The position numbers and the translations under genes were made by a program. The notes under the pieces are model-generated. The model did no database searches and had not been told where the DNA came from. It saw nothing but the letters and a program-made list of their open reading frames with translations. A stretch of DNA of 14,325 nucleotides from positions 1 to 14,325 of the forward strand of contig CAKSGI010000030.1 of assembly GCA_934454005.1 (NCBI GenBank), given 5' to 3'. The stretch comes from an uncultured Eubacteriales bacterium (GTDB lineage: Bacteria > Bacillota_A > Clostridia > Oscillospirales > Acutalibacteraceae). Each line of letters opens with the position of its first letter. The first letter of the stretch is position 1. Shown in pieces: positions 6,143 through 13,389 of the stretch.

Positions 6143-6880
6143 TTATTTTATGCCTAATTTATTTTTTTCATTTTCATTAAGCTCCCGATATTTTCCCGTT
6201 TGTAACATTCCCAACTTTACCGGACCAATAGCTATTCTTTTAAGCCTTGCAATCTCTACTCCTAATTCTTCACACATTTTTCTTATTTGCCTATTTCTGC
6301 CCTCATACAAAACTATCTCTATTACAACTCTATTAGGTTCTCTAGTAACTACAAAAACTTCAGCTGGTGCTGTTTTCCTTCCGTCTATTTCCATCCCAAC
6401 TCTAATTTTATCAAGTTGTTCCTCTGTAATATCTGGTCTTACAGTAACCCTATACTTTTTTTGTATATGCCTTGATGGGTGCATCATTTTATTTGCGAAT
6501 TCACCATCATTAGTCATAAATAAAAGGCCCTCTGAATCTTTATCCAGCCTGCCAACAGGATATATCCTTGCGTTAATATCTGCTACAAGTTCCTTAACAC
6601 ACTTCCTCCCTAATTCATCATTCATCGTGCAAACATATCCTCTTGGTTTATTAAGCATAACATAATAATTTTTATTACTTGCAACTACCCGCTTTCCTCT
6701 AACTGTTACCTTATCTTTTGAAGGATTTATTTTTTCTCCTATCTCAGCATTAATTCCATTAACTTTAACTAACCCATTTAAAATAAGTTCTTCTGATTTT
6801 CTCCTAGAAGCAATCCCACAATCAGATAAATACTTTTGTAATCTAATTAATTTTTTATTATTCATCATAAAATAATGCAT
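6143..6880 (-). CDS. rluB: Ribosomal large subunit pseudouridine synthase B (RsuA/RluB family)
   Basis: This enzyme converts a uridine in 23S rRNA to pseudouridine. An S4 RNA-binding domain (about residues 12-60, RLQKYLSDCGIASRRKSEEL) is followed by the catalytic core with GRLDKDSEGLL (110-120, catalytic Asp113) and EGRNRQIRKM near the C-terminus. Length is normal for the family. The start is ambiguous: ATG 6880 follows an in-frame TAA immediately, and ATG 6868 or 6865 gives MMNNKKLIRLQKYL, closer to relatives. None has a nearby ribosome binding site. The strong AAAGAGGAGG is about 40 nt upstream at 6918-6927, an odd spacing also seen for the OadA-like gene. It lies downstream of the carboxypeptidase gene, as in many Firmicutes, but without spmA/spmB in between. 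Confidence 0.94.
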   Translation of the reverse strand: MHYFMMNNKKLIRLQKYLSDCGIASRRKSEELILNGLVKVNGINAEIGEKINPSKDKVTVRGKRVVASNKNYYVMLNKPRGYVCTMNDELGRKCVKELVADINARIYPVGRLDKDSEGLLFMTNDGEFANKMMHPSRHIQKKYRVTVRPDITEEQLDKIRVGMEIDGRKTAPAEVFVVTREPNRVVIEIVLYEGRNRQIRKMCEELGVEIARLKRIAIGPVKLGMLQTGKYRELNENEKNKLGIK

Positions 6881-6886
6881 GCATTA
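6873..6886. repeat. 14-bp perfect palindrome at the rluB start
   Basis: TAATGCATGCATTA is identical on both strands and spans the first possible start codon of rluB (ATG 6880). In RNA it could only fold tightly on itself, but it could pair two transcripts or bind a dimeric protein. Part of it (GCATGC) also occurs just before the OadA-like start at 3793-3798. It may be chance. Confidence 0.35.
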
Positions 6887-6934
6887 CATATCAACAAATA
6901 AACAATGCCTGCTTATACCTCCTCTTTATCTTGG

Positions 6935-8056
6935 TTATTTATCTAGAAACCAAAGAATTCTTTTTATAAAACTTTTTTTCTTTTTTATTAACACTTCATC
7001 TTTAGTAGATACTAAATTATTAACAGCTACAATCTTACCATCTATCTTATACACTACCCTACCTATTATTTGGCCCTGAGTTATCGGCGCATATATAAAG
7101 CTAGGTAATTCTACACTTCTTTCAATTTTGTTTTCATCATCATTAAGTACATTAACAGATGTCTTTGAGCCAGTAACAAGAATTTGTTCATCTGGAGCAC
7201 CAACTATATCAATATAATATTTTGATGATTCATCATTTAATTCTATATTTTTAACTTTTGAGAATCCATATTCGTACATTTTTTGATGATCATCCCAATC
7301 ATTTGGGGCTTTTAAAGTTACAGCTACAAGCTTTACACCATTTCTCTGTGCGCAAGAAACTAAACATCTACCAGCCTTTTTAGTAAATCCTGTTTTTATT
7401 CCAATACAATCATCGTACAATTTTAAAAGTTTATTGTGATTTTTATATGTTCTTGTTTCATTTGGATTAGAAAATTTAACTTTAGAAGATTTTTGCGATA
7501 CTATATCCGAAAACTTATTGTTCTCCATCGCATAAGAACCTAATATTGCCATATCGTAAGCTGTAGAATAATGGTCATCATCATCAAGACCAGACGGTGT
7601 AACAAAATGTGTATTAAGCATTCCAATTTGGTTTGCTCTTTCATTCATTAATTTCGAAAACTCATCTTTAGACCCCGCAACTGCAAATGCTAAAGTATTT
7701 GCAGCATCATTTCCAGAACACATCATCATTCCCTTAACAATATTATCAATAGAAATAACATATCCAGGCATAAGCCCCATAGATGAACCTTCTGTCCTTA
7801 TCATCTCATCCGTTATAGTTACATCTTTATTATCAGAATCTGCATATTCAAGAGAAAGCAATGCTGTCATTATTTTAGTTGTGCTTGCCATCGGTCGTTT
7901 TTCATGTTCATTTTTCGCATAAAGCACTTCACCTGTATCCGAACAAATAAGTATGGCAGAGTCAGCTGACACAGATAAACAATCATCCTGCGCAAAAACA
8001 TCAATATCTAATACAAATAACACCAAAACCATTAACATAGATAACACTTTTTTCAT
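6935..8056 (-). CDS. D-alanyl-D-alanine carboxypeptidase (PBP5/DacB-DacF family, peptidase S11)
   Basis: This exported penicillin-binding protein trims the terminal D-Ala from peptidoglycan stem peptides. A signal peptide covers about residues 1-22 (MKKVLSMLMVLVLFVLDIDVFA). The three active-site motifs are present and well spaced: STTK (Ser58 nucleophile, Lys61), SGN (114-116) and KTG (221-223). The C-terminal domain (about 270-350) is the usual beta-rich PBP5 tail, and the end, rich in Lys with IKRILWF, fits an amphipathic membrane anchor. The start codon is preceded by GGCGGTG, an imperfect ribosome binding site. Position between a GerW-like gene and rluB corresponds to dacB of Bacillus subtilis, but vegetative and sporulation paralogues cannot be separated by motifs alone, so I give no symbol. 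The spmA/spmB pair that often follows is missing. Confidence 0.95.
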   Translation of the reverse strand: MKKVLSMLMVLVLFVLDIDVFAQDDCLSVSADSAILICSDTGEVLYAKNEHEKRPMASTTKIMTALLSLEYADSDNKDVTITDEMIRTEGSSMGLMPGYVISIDNIVKGMMMCSGNDAANTLAFAVAGSKDEFSKLMNERANQIGMLNTHFVTPSGLDDDDHYSTAYDMAILGSYAMENNKFSDIVSQKSSKVKFSNPNETRTYKNHNKLLKLYDDCIGIKTGFTKKAGRCLVSCAQRNGVKLVAVTLKAPNDWDDHQKMYEYGFSKVKNIELNDESSKYYIDIVGAPDEQILVTGSKTSVNVLNDDENKIERSVELPSFIYAPITQGQIIGRVVYKIDGKIVAVNNLVSTKDEVLIKKKKSFIKRILWFLDK

Positions 8057-8083
8057 AATGCACCGCCAATTAAAATCATTTAT

Positions 8084-8111
8084 GACGGTTTAAATTTACA
8101 AATCAACCGTC
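8084..8111 (-). repeat. Inverted repeat in the gap between the GerW-like and carboxypeptidase genes
   Basis: GACGGTT (8084-8090) and AACCGTC (8105-8111) form a perfect 7-bp stem with a 14-nt loop in the 117-nt gap. On the minus strand it is followed by an AU-rich but not U-only stretch, so it could be a leaky terminator, a processing site or an operator for the carboxypeptidase gene. Only the symmetry is certain. Confidence 0.4.
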
Positions 8112-8173
8112 TGCCCTATATGATATCTATTTAAAAAATATCAAATATATGCAAATGGCTGATAATTTAAATT

Positions 8174-8617
8174 TTATTTAGTTTTCTCTATATTAATATC
8201 TATTTTTTCTTTTGTTTCTGTCTTTGACTCATTAGATTTTTTATTTTTATCTTTTTTAAATAAAGATGAAATTTTATCAATAAGTTCTGGTGCCATACCA
8301 ATAATTCTATCTGCAGGGTTATCAAATGATTGTATTTGCAATAATTTTGCATCACCATCTTTTATAACAATAAAAGCTAACGGAGAAACTGTTACACCAG
8401 CTCCGGCTCCTCCTCCAAAGGAGGTTCTCAATTCAGTTTTTTTACTCGGAATATCCGCACCACCAGAAGCAAATCCATAAGATATTTTTGAAACAGGTAT
8501 TAAAATAGTTCCATCATCTGCAGTAATAGGGTCACCCATTACTGTATTTGCATCCACCATTTCTCTAATTTTTTCTATTGTAGTTCCCATCAGATTTTCA
8601 ATTGATCCATTACTCAT
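8174..8617 (-). CDS. ytfJ: YtfJ/GerW family protein (sporulation/germination-associated)
   Basis: The 147-residue protein starts with a helix (IENLMGTTIEKIREMVDANT), then the family core: VMGDPITADDGTILIPVSK, a glycine-rich FGGGAGAGVTVSPLAF loop (68-83) and VIKDGDAKLLQI. The charged C-terminal tail from about 123 is Lys/Glu-rich and probably disordered. In Bacillus subtilis GerW (YtfJ) is made in the forespore and is needed for normal lysozyme-triggered germination; homologues also occur in organisms not known to sporulate. AAGGAG precedes the ATG. It directly follows the DUF2953 gene, the standard clostridial arrangement, and DUF2953 and YtfJ proteins are commonly found as neighbours. Its presence hints at, but does not prove, spore formation. 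Confidence 0.92.
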   Translation of the reverse strand: MSNGSIENLMGTTIEKIREMVDANTVMGDPITADDGTILIPVSKISYGFASGGADIPSKKTELRTSFGGGAGAGVTVSPLAFIVIKDGDAKLLQIQSFDNPADRIIGMAPELIDKISSLFKKDKNKKSNESKTETKEKIDINIEKTK

Positions 8618-8643
8618 AAAACATCAACTCCTTAACTTAATCT

Positions 8644-9231
8644 TTACTTTTTCTCTAAATTTAATTTTATATAACTAAAAAATGCATAAACCGCTGTTCC
8701 TAAAACAAAAACTGGTCTAATATGAAATTTTGTTATAAAGTTTACCTTATCTTCATTATTGCTAAAGTTTGGAACAATTTTTAAGGTTTTACTTTTACAT
8801 TTACTAGTATTAGTAATTATGTTCATTGCCGGAAAAATCACAGAACAAGCATAGCCATATTTCATAGCTGTATCTGCAGCATCATTAGAGGAAATCACTA
8901 AATTTAGGTATATCCTATCTATAATAATATGAGAAAATAGTTTTTTAAATATGCCCAAAAATAATTTAGATATTTCTTTTATCATCTCTATAAATTCACT
9001 TATACCATTAACCTTAATTTTATCTCTTATAGAATTTGCTACTGATTTCTCCTCTTTTGGCAATTTTTTCTCTATTTTTCTTTCCTTTTTTTTTAATAAA
9101 TTTAATTTTAAAAATAAATACCTTAAAGTTATTTTAACCTCTTCTTCAAGTTCAATATTAACATATATAGGAATGCTAATAAAAAGCACAAACAAAGTAA
9201 TTATTATAAAAACTATTTTTAATGCCAGCAT
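8644..9231 (-). CDS. DUF2953 domain membrane protein
   Basis: The 195-residue protein has one N-terminal membrane helix (about 4-25) followed by a short beta segment, a strongly basic stretch with repeated Lys (45-65) and a helical region (80-105). The later part includes IIIDRIYLNLVISSNDAADTAMKYG and a hydrophobic PVFVLGTAVYAFFSYI near the end, a possible second membrane segment. The DAADTAMKYG motif and the place between scpB and ytfJ identify DUF2953, a family of unknown function in Clostridia and Bacilli often found with YtfJ. An AGGAG ribosome binding site precedes ATG 9231. It lies 22 nt after scpB and is followed by ytfJ 26 nt later, so all are probably one transcript. No function can be assigned from the sequence. 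Confidence 0.85.
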   Translation of the reverse strand: MLALKIVFIIITLFVLFISIPIYVNIELEEEVKITLRYLFLKLNLLKKKERKIEKKLPKEEKSVANSIRDKIKVNGISEFIEMIKEISKLFLGIFKKLFSHIIIDRIYLNLVISSNDAADTAMKYGYACSVIFPAMNIITNTSKCKSKTLKIVPNFSNNEDKVNFITKFHIRPVFVLGTAVYAFFSYIKLNLEKK

Positions 9232-9253
9232 TTATGTCTCCTAAAAATAAAAA

Positions 9254-9799
9254 TTATGTAACATTTTGTTTTTCTTTACTATCAATATCCCTATTTGGAA
9301 TTGGTGGCAGTTCTTCAATACTAGATATACCAAAACATCTTAAAAAATTAGTGGTTGTCCCATAAAGTAATGGTCTACCTGGCAGCTCAAGTCTACCCTT
9401 CTCAAAAATAAGATTCTTATTTATTAAGTTAGATACTATTCCTGAACAGTCAACTCCTCTAATTTGTTCTACAAAAGCTTTAGTAACTGGTTGATTATAT
9501 GCAATTATGGCTAAAACTTCCATAGAAGCTTGTGACAACGGTATATTTTTTCTAATATCCATTATTGCCCTAATATATTCACCATATTCTGGTTTTGAAC
9601 ACATTTGATATTTATCATCCAATTTTGTAATATATATTCCACTACTGCTAGAGCCAAATTTATCAATTAATGTCTCAATTAAATTTTTAATAGTATTTTT
9701 ATCTGTATCTAAAACTTGAACTAACCTATCTAAACTAACCGGTTCTCCATTAGCAAACAAGATAGCTTCTATTGCCGCCATGGTTTCACTTAATCTCAT
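9254..9799 (-). CDS. scpB: Segregation and condensation protein B (ScpB)
   Basis: ScpB dimerises and binds ScpA within the SMC condensin complex that organises and separates chromosomes. The product has the AAIEAILFANGEPVSLDRLVQVL opening helices and two winged-helix domains, with the family segments SQASMEVLAIIAYNQPVTK and GRPLLYGTT (the second wing). I place the start at ATG 9799 (MRLSETMAAIEA) because GGCGGTG lies 9 nt upstream, the same imperfect site used by the carboxypeptidase gene. An in-frame ATG at 9817 lacks a ribosome binding site, and the ATG at 9781 would also leave the domain intact. The frame overlaps the 3' end of scpA by 14 nt, so the two are translationally coupled, as usual for this pair. 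Confidence 0.95.
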   Translation of the reverse strand: MRLSETMAAIEAILFANGEPVSLDRLVQVLDTDKNTIKNLIETLIDKFGSSSSGIYITKLDDKYQMCSKPEYGEYIRAIMDIRKNIPLSQASMEVLAIIAYNQPVTKAFVEQIRGVDCSGIVSNLINKNLIFEKGRLELPGRPLLYGTTTNFLRCFGISSIEELPPIPNRDIDSKEKQNVT

Positions 9800-10511
9800 T
9801 TTTTTTAGCACCGCCATTTAAAAGCTTGATTTTAATATTATTATTACATCCATAAACACATAATCTTTTTCCCTTTACAAGTTCTAAAACTGCCAAAAAT
9901 GTAGCAACCATTTCTGATTTATTTTTTGAAGAAACAAATAAATCACTATAATTTAATTCCTTTAATTTATAAATTTTTCTTAAAATATGTATAGCTCTAG
10001 AAGAAACCGAAACTATTTTTTTTGAAATTATTCCAGAAAAAGCTTCTCTTTTAATAGGAATTTTTTTCCCATCTTTCCCCACTGCTGATAAATAAGATTC
10101 AAAGATTTCTTTAGTTTCGTGATACCTTTTATAGCTCATATCAAACTCAATTTCTGCTGGTCTTCTAGAAAATGAATCAAAGTTAGCATTTTCAAATAAA
10201 ATTTTTACTATTCTCTTGCACTCTTGATATTCTATAAGCTCACCTGTAAGTTCTTTTTTTAAGCTTTCAGACTCTTCATGTTTAGGAAGCAACGAAACCG
10301 TTTTTATATAAACAAGTCTCGCTGCCATTTCTAAAAATTCACTTTCAACGTCCATATTATTCTCTTTCATCTTATCAATATGTTCAATATATTGACTAAG
10401 TAATACAGAAATTTCTATATCATATATATTAAGTTTATTTTTAGAAATTAAGTGCAAAAGTAAATCTAAAGGTCCCTCAAAATCCGATAATTTATACGAA
10501 ATTTTTTCCAT
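9786..10511 (-). CDS. scpA: Segregation and condensation protein A (ScpA, kleisin)
   Basis: ScpA is the kleisin that closes the SMC ring and links it to ScpB. The 241-residue protein begins MEKISYKLSDFEGPLDLLLH, the hallmark N-terminus that binds the SMC neck. The middle region is helical and charged, and a C-terminal winged-helix segment (about 155-225, with FSGIISKKIVSVSSRAIHIL and the following helices) should bind the SMC head. A longer in-frame opening reaches 10577 but lies inside the M50 gene and lacks the family N-terminus, so I start at ATG 10511. This begins two bases after the protease stop codon, with a weak AGG nearby, so its translation probably depends on that of the protease gene. 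Confidence 0.95.
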   Translation of the reverse strand: MEKISYKLSDFEGPLDLLLHLISKNKLNIYDIEISVLLSQYIEHIDKMKENNMDVESEFLEMAARLVYIKTVSLLPKHEESESLKKELTGELIEYQECKRIVKILFENANFDSFSRRPAEIEFDMSYKRYHETKEIFESYLSAVGKDGKKIPIKREAFSGIISKKIVSVSSRAIHILRKIYKLKELNYSDLFVSSKNKSEMVATFLAVLELVKGKRLCVYGCNNNIKIKLLNGGAKKNEIK

Positions 10512-10513
10512 AT

Positions 10514-11212
10514 TTAAATACCTGTAAAAGAATTTAAGATCGGTAAAAATGGAAATCTTGATAAAAGTATAACCCACTTAAATACTACATTTTGAACATA
10601 CTCTAATGGACGATTAAAAAATCCCAAAAGCAAAAGCGCAAACATAACAATATTAATAACATTTTGATATTGATAATATTTATAAAGTGCTCCATCTGAT
10701 AAAAACGCCCCAACCATTCTAGACCCGTCTAATGGCGGGATTGGTAACAAATTAAAAACCGCCAAACCTATATTAATAAAAATATAGTTTATAAAGAAAT
10801 TATATAATAAATTTAATGCAAATTCAGACATAGATCTATAAAAAATAGCTATAATAGCATAGTATAAAAAACCACCAACTAATGCCGCTAAAAAATTAGA
10901 TATTGGTCCCGCCGCCGCAGTTAAAGCCATTCCAGCTTTAGGATTCTTAAAGTTTCTTGGGTCTATCGGAACAGGTTTTGCCCAGCCAAAACCAAACAAT
11001 AATATAGCAATAGTCCCTAATGGATCAATATGTGCCAAAGGATTTAACGTTAGCCTCCCGCTATATTCAGCCGTTTTATCTCCCAGCTTATTTGCAATAA
11101 ATCCATGTGCAAACTCATGTAGTGGAAGAATAAAAAAAACTATAAAAGTAACTGATAATATTCTCATAATAACATATTCAAAAGTAATATTGCTGTTTAA
11201 AAACCAAAGCAT
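10514..11212 (-). CDS. Site-2-type membrane zinc metalloprotease (peptidase family M50)
   Basis: An integral membrane protease that cleaves substrates within or near the membrane. Numbered from the chosen Met, the zinc motif HEFAH (His32, Glu33, His36) lies in the first membrane helix region. It is followed by LTLNPLAHIDPLG and the third ligand motif LLPIPPLDG (Asp162). At least four hydrophobic helices are visible, and the ~232-residue length fits the minimal YwhC/rhomboid-neighbour class that commonly precedes scpA in Clostridia. The start is ATG 11212: GGAG lies nine bases upstream. A frame extension starting with TTG at 11227 would put that ribosome binding site inside the gene, so I reject it. 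It is the first gene of the long minus-strand operon. The physiological substrate is unknown. Confidence 0.92.
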   Translation of the reverse strand: MLWFLNSNITFEYVIMRILSVTFIVFFILPLHEFAHGFIANKLGDKTAEYSGRLTLNPLAHIDPLGTIAILLFGFGWAKPVPIDPRNFKNPKAGMALTAAAGPISNFLAALVGGFLYYAIIAIFYRSMSEFALNLLYNFFINYIFINIGLAVFNLLPIPPLDGSRMVGAFLSDGALYKYYQYQNVINIVMFALLLLGFFNRPLEYVQNVVFKWVILLSRFPFLPILNSFTGI

Positions 11213-11236
11213 TAGCTCACTCTCCAATCAAATTTA

Positions 11237-11265
11237 ATTATACTTATAAATTCAAAAAAATACAA
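11237..11265 (-). promoter_or_regulatory. Probable promoter of the M50-scpA-scpB operon
   Basis: A perfect minus-strand TATAAT (11242-11237) lies 17 bp from TTGTAT (11265-11260), giving a leader of about 20 nt before ATG 11212. The -35 is weak. It is back to back with the aconitase promoter, so the 209-bp intergenic region serves both directions. Further TATA-like runs in this AT-rich stretch leave some doubt. Confidence 0.5.
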
Positions 11266-11346
11266 GTATAATATATAATATAGATTCTGCAAAGAAAATT
11301 TAAAACATTATAAATACATTTTATTCAAAAATAACAAAAGCTTATA

Positions 11347-11375
11347 TTGACAATATTTTTTTAATATTAGATAAT
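11347..11375 (+). promoter_or_regulatory. Sigma-A promoter of the aconitase-IDH operon
   Basis: A perfect TTGACA (11347-11352), a 17-bp spacer and GATAAT (11370-11375, five of six) stand 47 bp before the start codon, with AT-rich DNA upstream that could act as an UP element. The predicted leader is about 40 nt. AT-rich symmetric stretches follow the -10 (around 11390-11405), but I cannot name an operator. Confidence 0.8.
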
Positions 11376-11421
11376 TTAGATATCAAAAATTATTATAATA
11401 TAATCTAAAGGAGGAATTATA

Positions 11422-13350
11422 TTGGGTTATACTATATCACAAAAAATTATTAAAAATCACCTTGTTAGCGGTAAAATGATCCCTGGCAATGAAATTGGTA
11501 TTAAAATTGACCAAACATTAACTCAAGATGCAACAGGTACAATGGCATATTTAGAATTTGAATCCATAGGTATACCTAGGGTAAAAACAGAACTTAGTGT
11601 TGCTTATGTCGATCATAATACACTACAAACAGGATTCGAAAACGCTGACGATCATAAATTTATACAATCAATAGCTAAAAAATATGGCATAAAATATTCA
11701 AAACCAGGAAATGGTATATGCCATCAAGTACATTTAGAACGTTTTGGAATCCCTGGAAAAACTTTAATAGGATCAGATAGTCATACTCCAACTGGCGGAG
11801 GAATTGGTATGCTTGCTATTGGCGCTGGAGGATTAGATGTTGCTGTTGCGATGGGTGGAGGAGCATATTATATAACAATGCCCAAAGTGGTTAAAATAAA
11901 TCTTACCGGTAAATTATCTGACTGGGTATCCGCCAAAGACATAATTCTAGAAGTTTTGCGTATTATGACCGTTAAGGGTGGAATCGGAAAAATCATTGAA
12001 TACTCAGGAGATGGTATATCTAGTTTAAGTGTTCCGGAAAGAGCCACAATAACAAATATGGGGGCAGAACTTGGTGCAACCACTTCAATATTTCCATCTG
12101 ACGAAATAACAAAAGAGTTTTTAAAATCGCAAGAACGTGAACAAGATTTTACAGAGCTTTACGCCGATGAGGATGCTATATACGACGAAACTATCAATAT
12201 AAATCTGTCAACCCTCAAACCATCTGCTGCATGTCCTCATAGCCCAGATGCAGTTAAAACTGTTGAAGAAATCGGTAGTTTAAAAATAGATCAGGTTTGT
12301 ATTGGATCTTGCACAAATTCATCATATATGGATTTGATGAAAGTTGCAAATATTTTAAAAGATAAAACTGTTCATCCAGATGTAAACTTATCTATATCTC
12401 CAGGATCAAAACAAGTTTACAATATGTTAGCACAAAACGGAGCATTATCTCACCTTATAGCTGCAGGTGCAAGAATTTTAGAGTGTACATGTGGCCCATG
12501 CATCGGTATGGGACAATCTCCTAACTCTAATGGAATATCATTAAGAACTTTTAACAGAAACTTCGAAGGACGTTCTGGAACTGCAAATGGACAGATTTAT
12601 TTAGTAAGCCCAGAAACTGCTGCCGCATCTGCTATAAACGGTACGTTAACTGATCCTAGAACATTAGGAAAAACAATAAAAATAAATTTACCAAGTAAGT
12701 TCTTAATAAATGACAACATGATAATAGAACCAGAGAACGAAGAAAACTCTGTCAATGTAAAAATATTAAGAGGCCCAAATATTAAATCATTTCCTGCTAC
12801 GAAAAACTTAGAAAATAATATAGAGGCAAAAGTACTTTTAAAAGTTTCTGATAATATTACTACTGACCATATAATGCCAGCAGGAGCAAAAATACTTCCT
12901 TACCGGTCAAATATTCCATATTTATCCAAATTTTGTTTTAGTGTTTGCGATAAAGAATTTCCTGAAAGATGTAAAGAAAACAAAAAAGGCATAATTATAG
13001 GCGGAATAAATTATGGACAAGGCTCTTCCAGAGAACATGCTGCTTTAGTTCCTTTATATTTAGGAATAAAAGCTGTAATTGCAAAATCTTTCGCAAGAAT
13101 ACACTCTGCTAACCTTGTTAATGCAGGTATATTACCTCTTGTATTTAAAAATACATCCGACTATGACAAAATAGAACAAATGGATGAACTAATTATATCT
13201 AACATAAAAAATTGCTTAAAAGATAATAACGATATTATAGTAAAAAATAAGACTAAAAACTTTGAATTTAGTACCACAGCCATCCTTTCTACCCGGCAAA
13301 AGGATATTATCTTATCCGGTGGGCTTTTAAATTATACAAAAACTAAATAA
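11422..13350 (+). CDS. acn: Aconitate hydratase
   Basis: This [4Fe-4S] enzyme isomerises citrate to isocitrate. The 642-residue length is the shorter form common in Clostridia. The three cluster cysteines are Cys297 (GSCTNSS) and Cys357/Cys360 (CGPC), 60 residues apart as in other aconitases. Substrate motifs include GSDSHTPTGGG (117-127) and the swivelling C-terminal domain with SDNITTDHIMPAG (476-488) and YGQGSSREHAA (531-541), where Ser535 and Arg537 match the catalytic Ser642 and Arg644 of mitochondrial aconitase. The start is TTG at 11422, well spaced from AAAGGAGG (11407-11414); no ATG lies in that position. It is first in an operon with isocitrate dehydrogenase 39 nt downstream. A hydro-lyase for a related acid is possible in this superfamily, but the IDH neighbour makes citrate the natural substrate. 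Confidence 0.96.
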   Translation: MGYTISQKIIKNHLVSGKMIPGNEIGIKIDQTLTQDATGTMAYLEFESIGIPRVKTELSVAYVDHNTLQTGFENADDHKFIQSIAKKYGIKYSKPGNGICHQVHLERFGIPGKTLIGSDSHTPTGGGIGMLAIGAGGLDVAVAMGGGAYYITMPKVVKINLTGKLSDWVSAKDIILEVLRIMTVKGGIGKIIEYSGDGISSLSVPERATITNMGAELGATTSIFPSDEITKEFLKSQEREQDFTELYADEDAIYDETININLSTLKPSAACPHSPDAVKTVEEIGSLKIDQVCIGSCTNSSYMDLMKVANILKDKTVHPDVNLSISPGSKQVYNMLAQNGALSHLIAAGARILECTCGPCIGMGQSPNSNGISLRTFNRNFEGRSGTANGQIYLVSPETAAASAINGTLTDPRTLGKTIKINLPSKFLINDNMIIEPENEENSVNVKILRGPNIKSFPATKNLENNIEAKVLLKVSDNITTDHIMPAGAKILPYRSNIPYLSKFCFSVCDKEFPERCKENKKGIIIGGINYGQGSSREHAALVPLYLGIKAVIAKSFARIHSANLVNAGILPLVFKNTSDYDKIEQMDELIISNIKNCLKDNNDIIVKNKTKNFEFSTTAILSTRQKDIILSGGLLNYTKTK

Positions 13351-13389
13351 AATACAAAGTTGAAACTTAGAACATCCGGAGGTAAAATT

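Noticed and set aside
10512..10577. Longer start for ScpA at 10577
   Set aside because: The extra 22 residues overlap the M50 gene and are unlike ScpA N-termini; MEKISYKLSDFEGPLDLL at 10511 is the conserved beginning.
11213..11227. TTG start at 11227 for the M50 protease
   Set aside because: It would place the GGAG ribosome binding site inside the coding region; ATG 11212 is correctly spaced from it.
11376..11410. CcpC-type operator downstream of the aconitase promoter
   Set aside because: ATAA and TTAT elements are present, but their spacing does not fit the known dyad and such elements are expected by chance in DNA this AT-rich.
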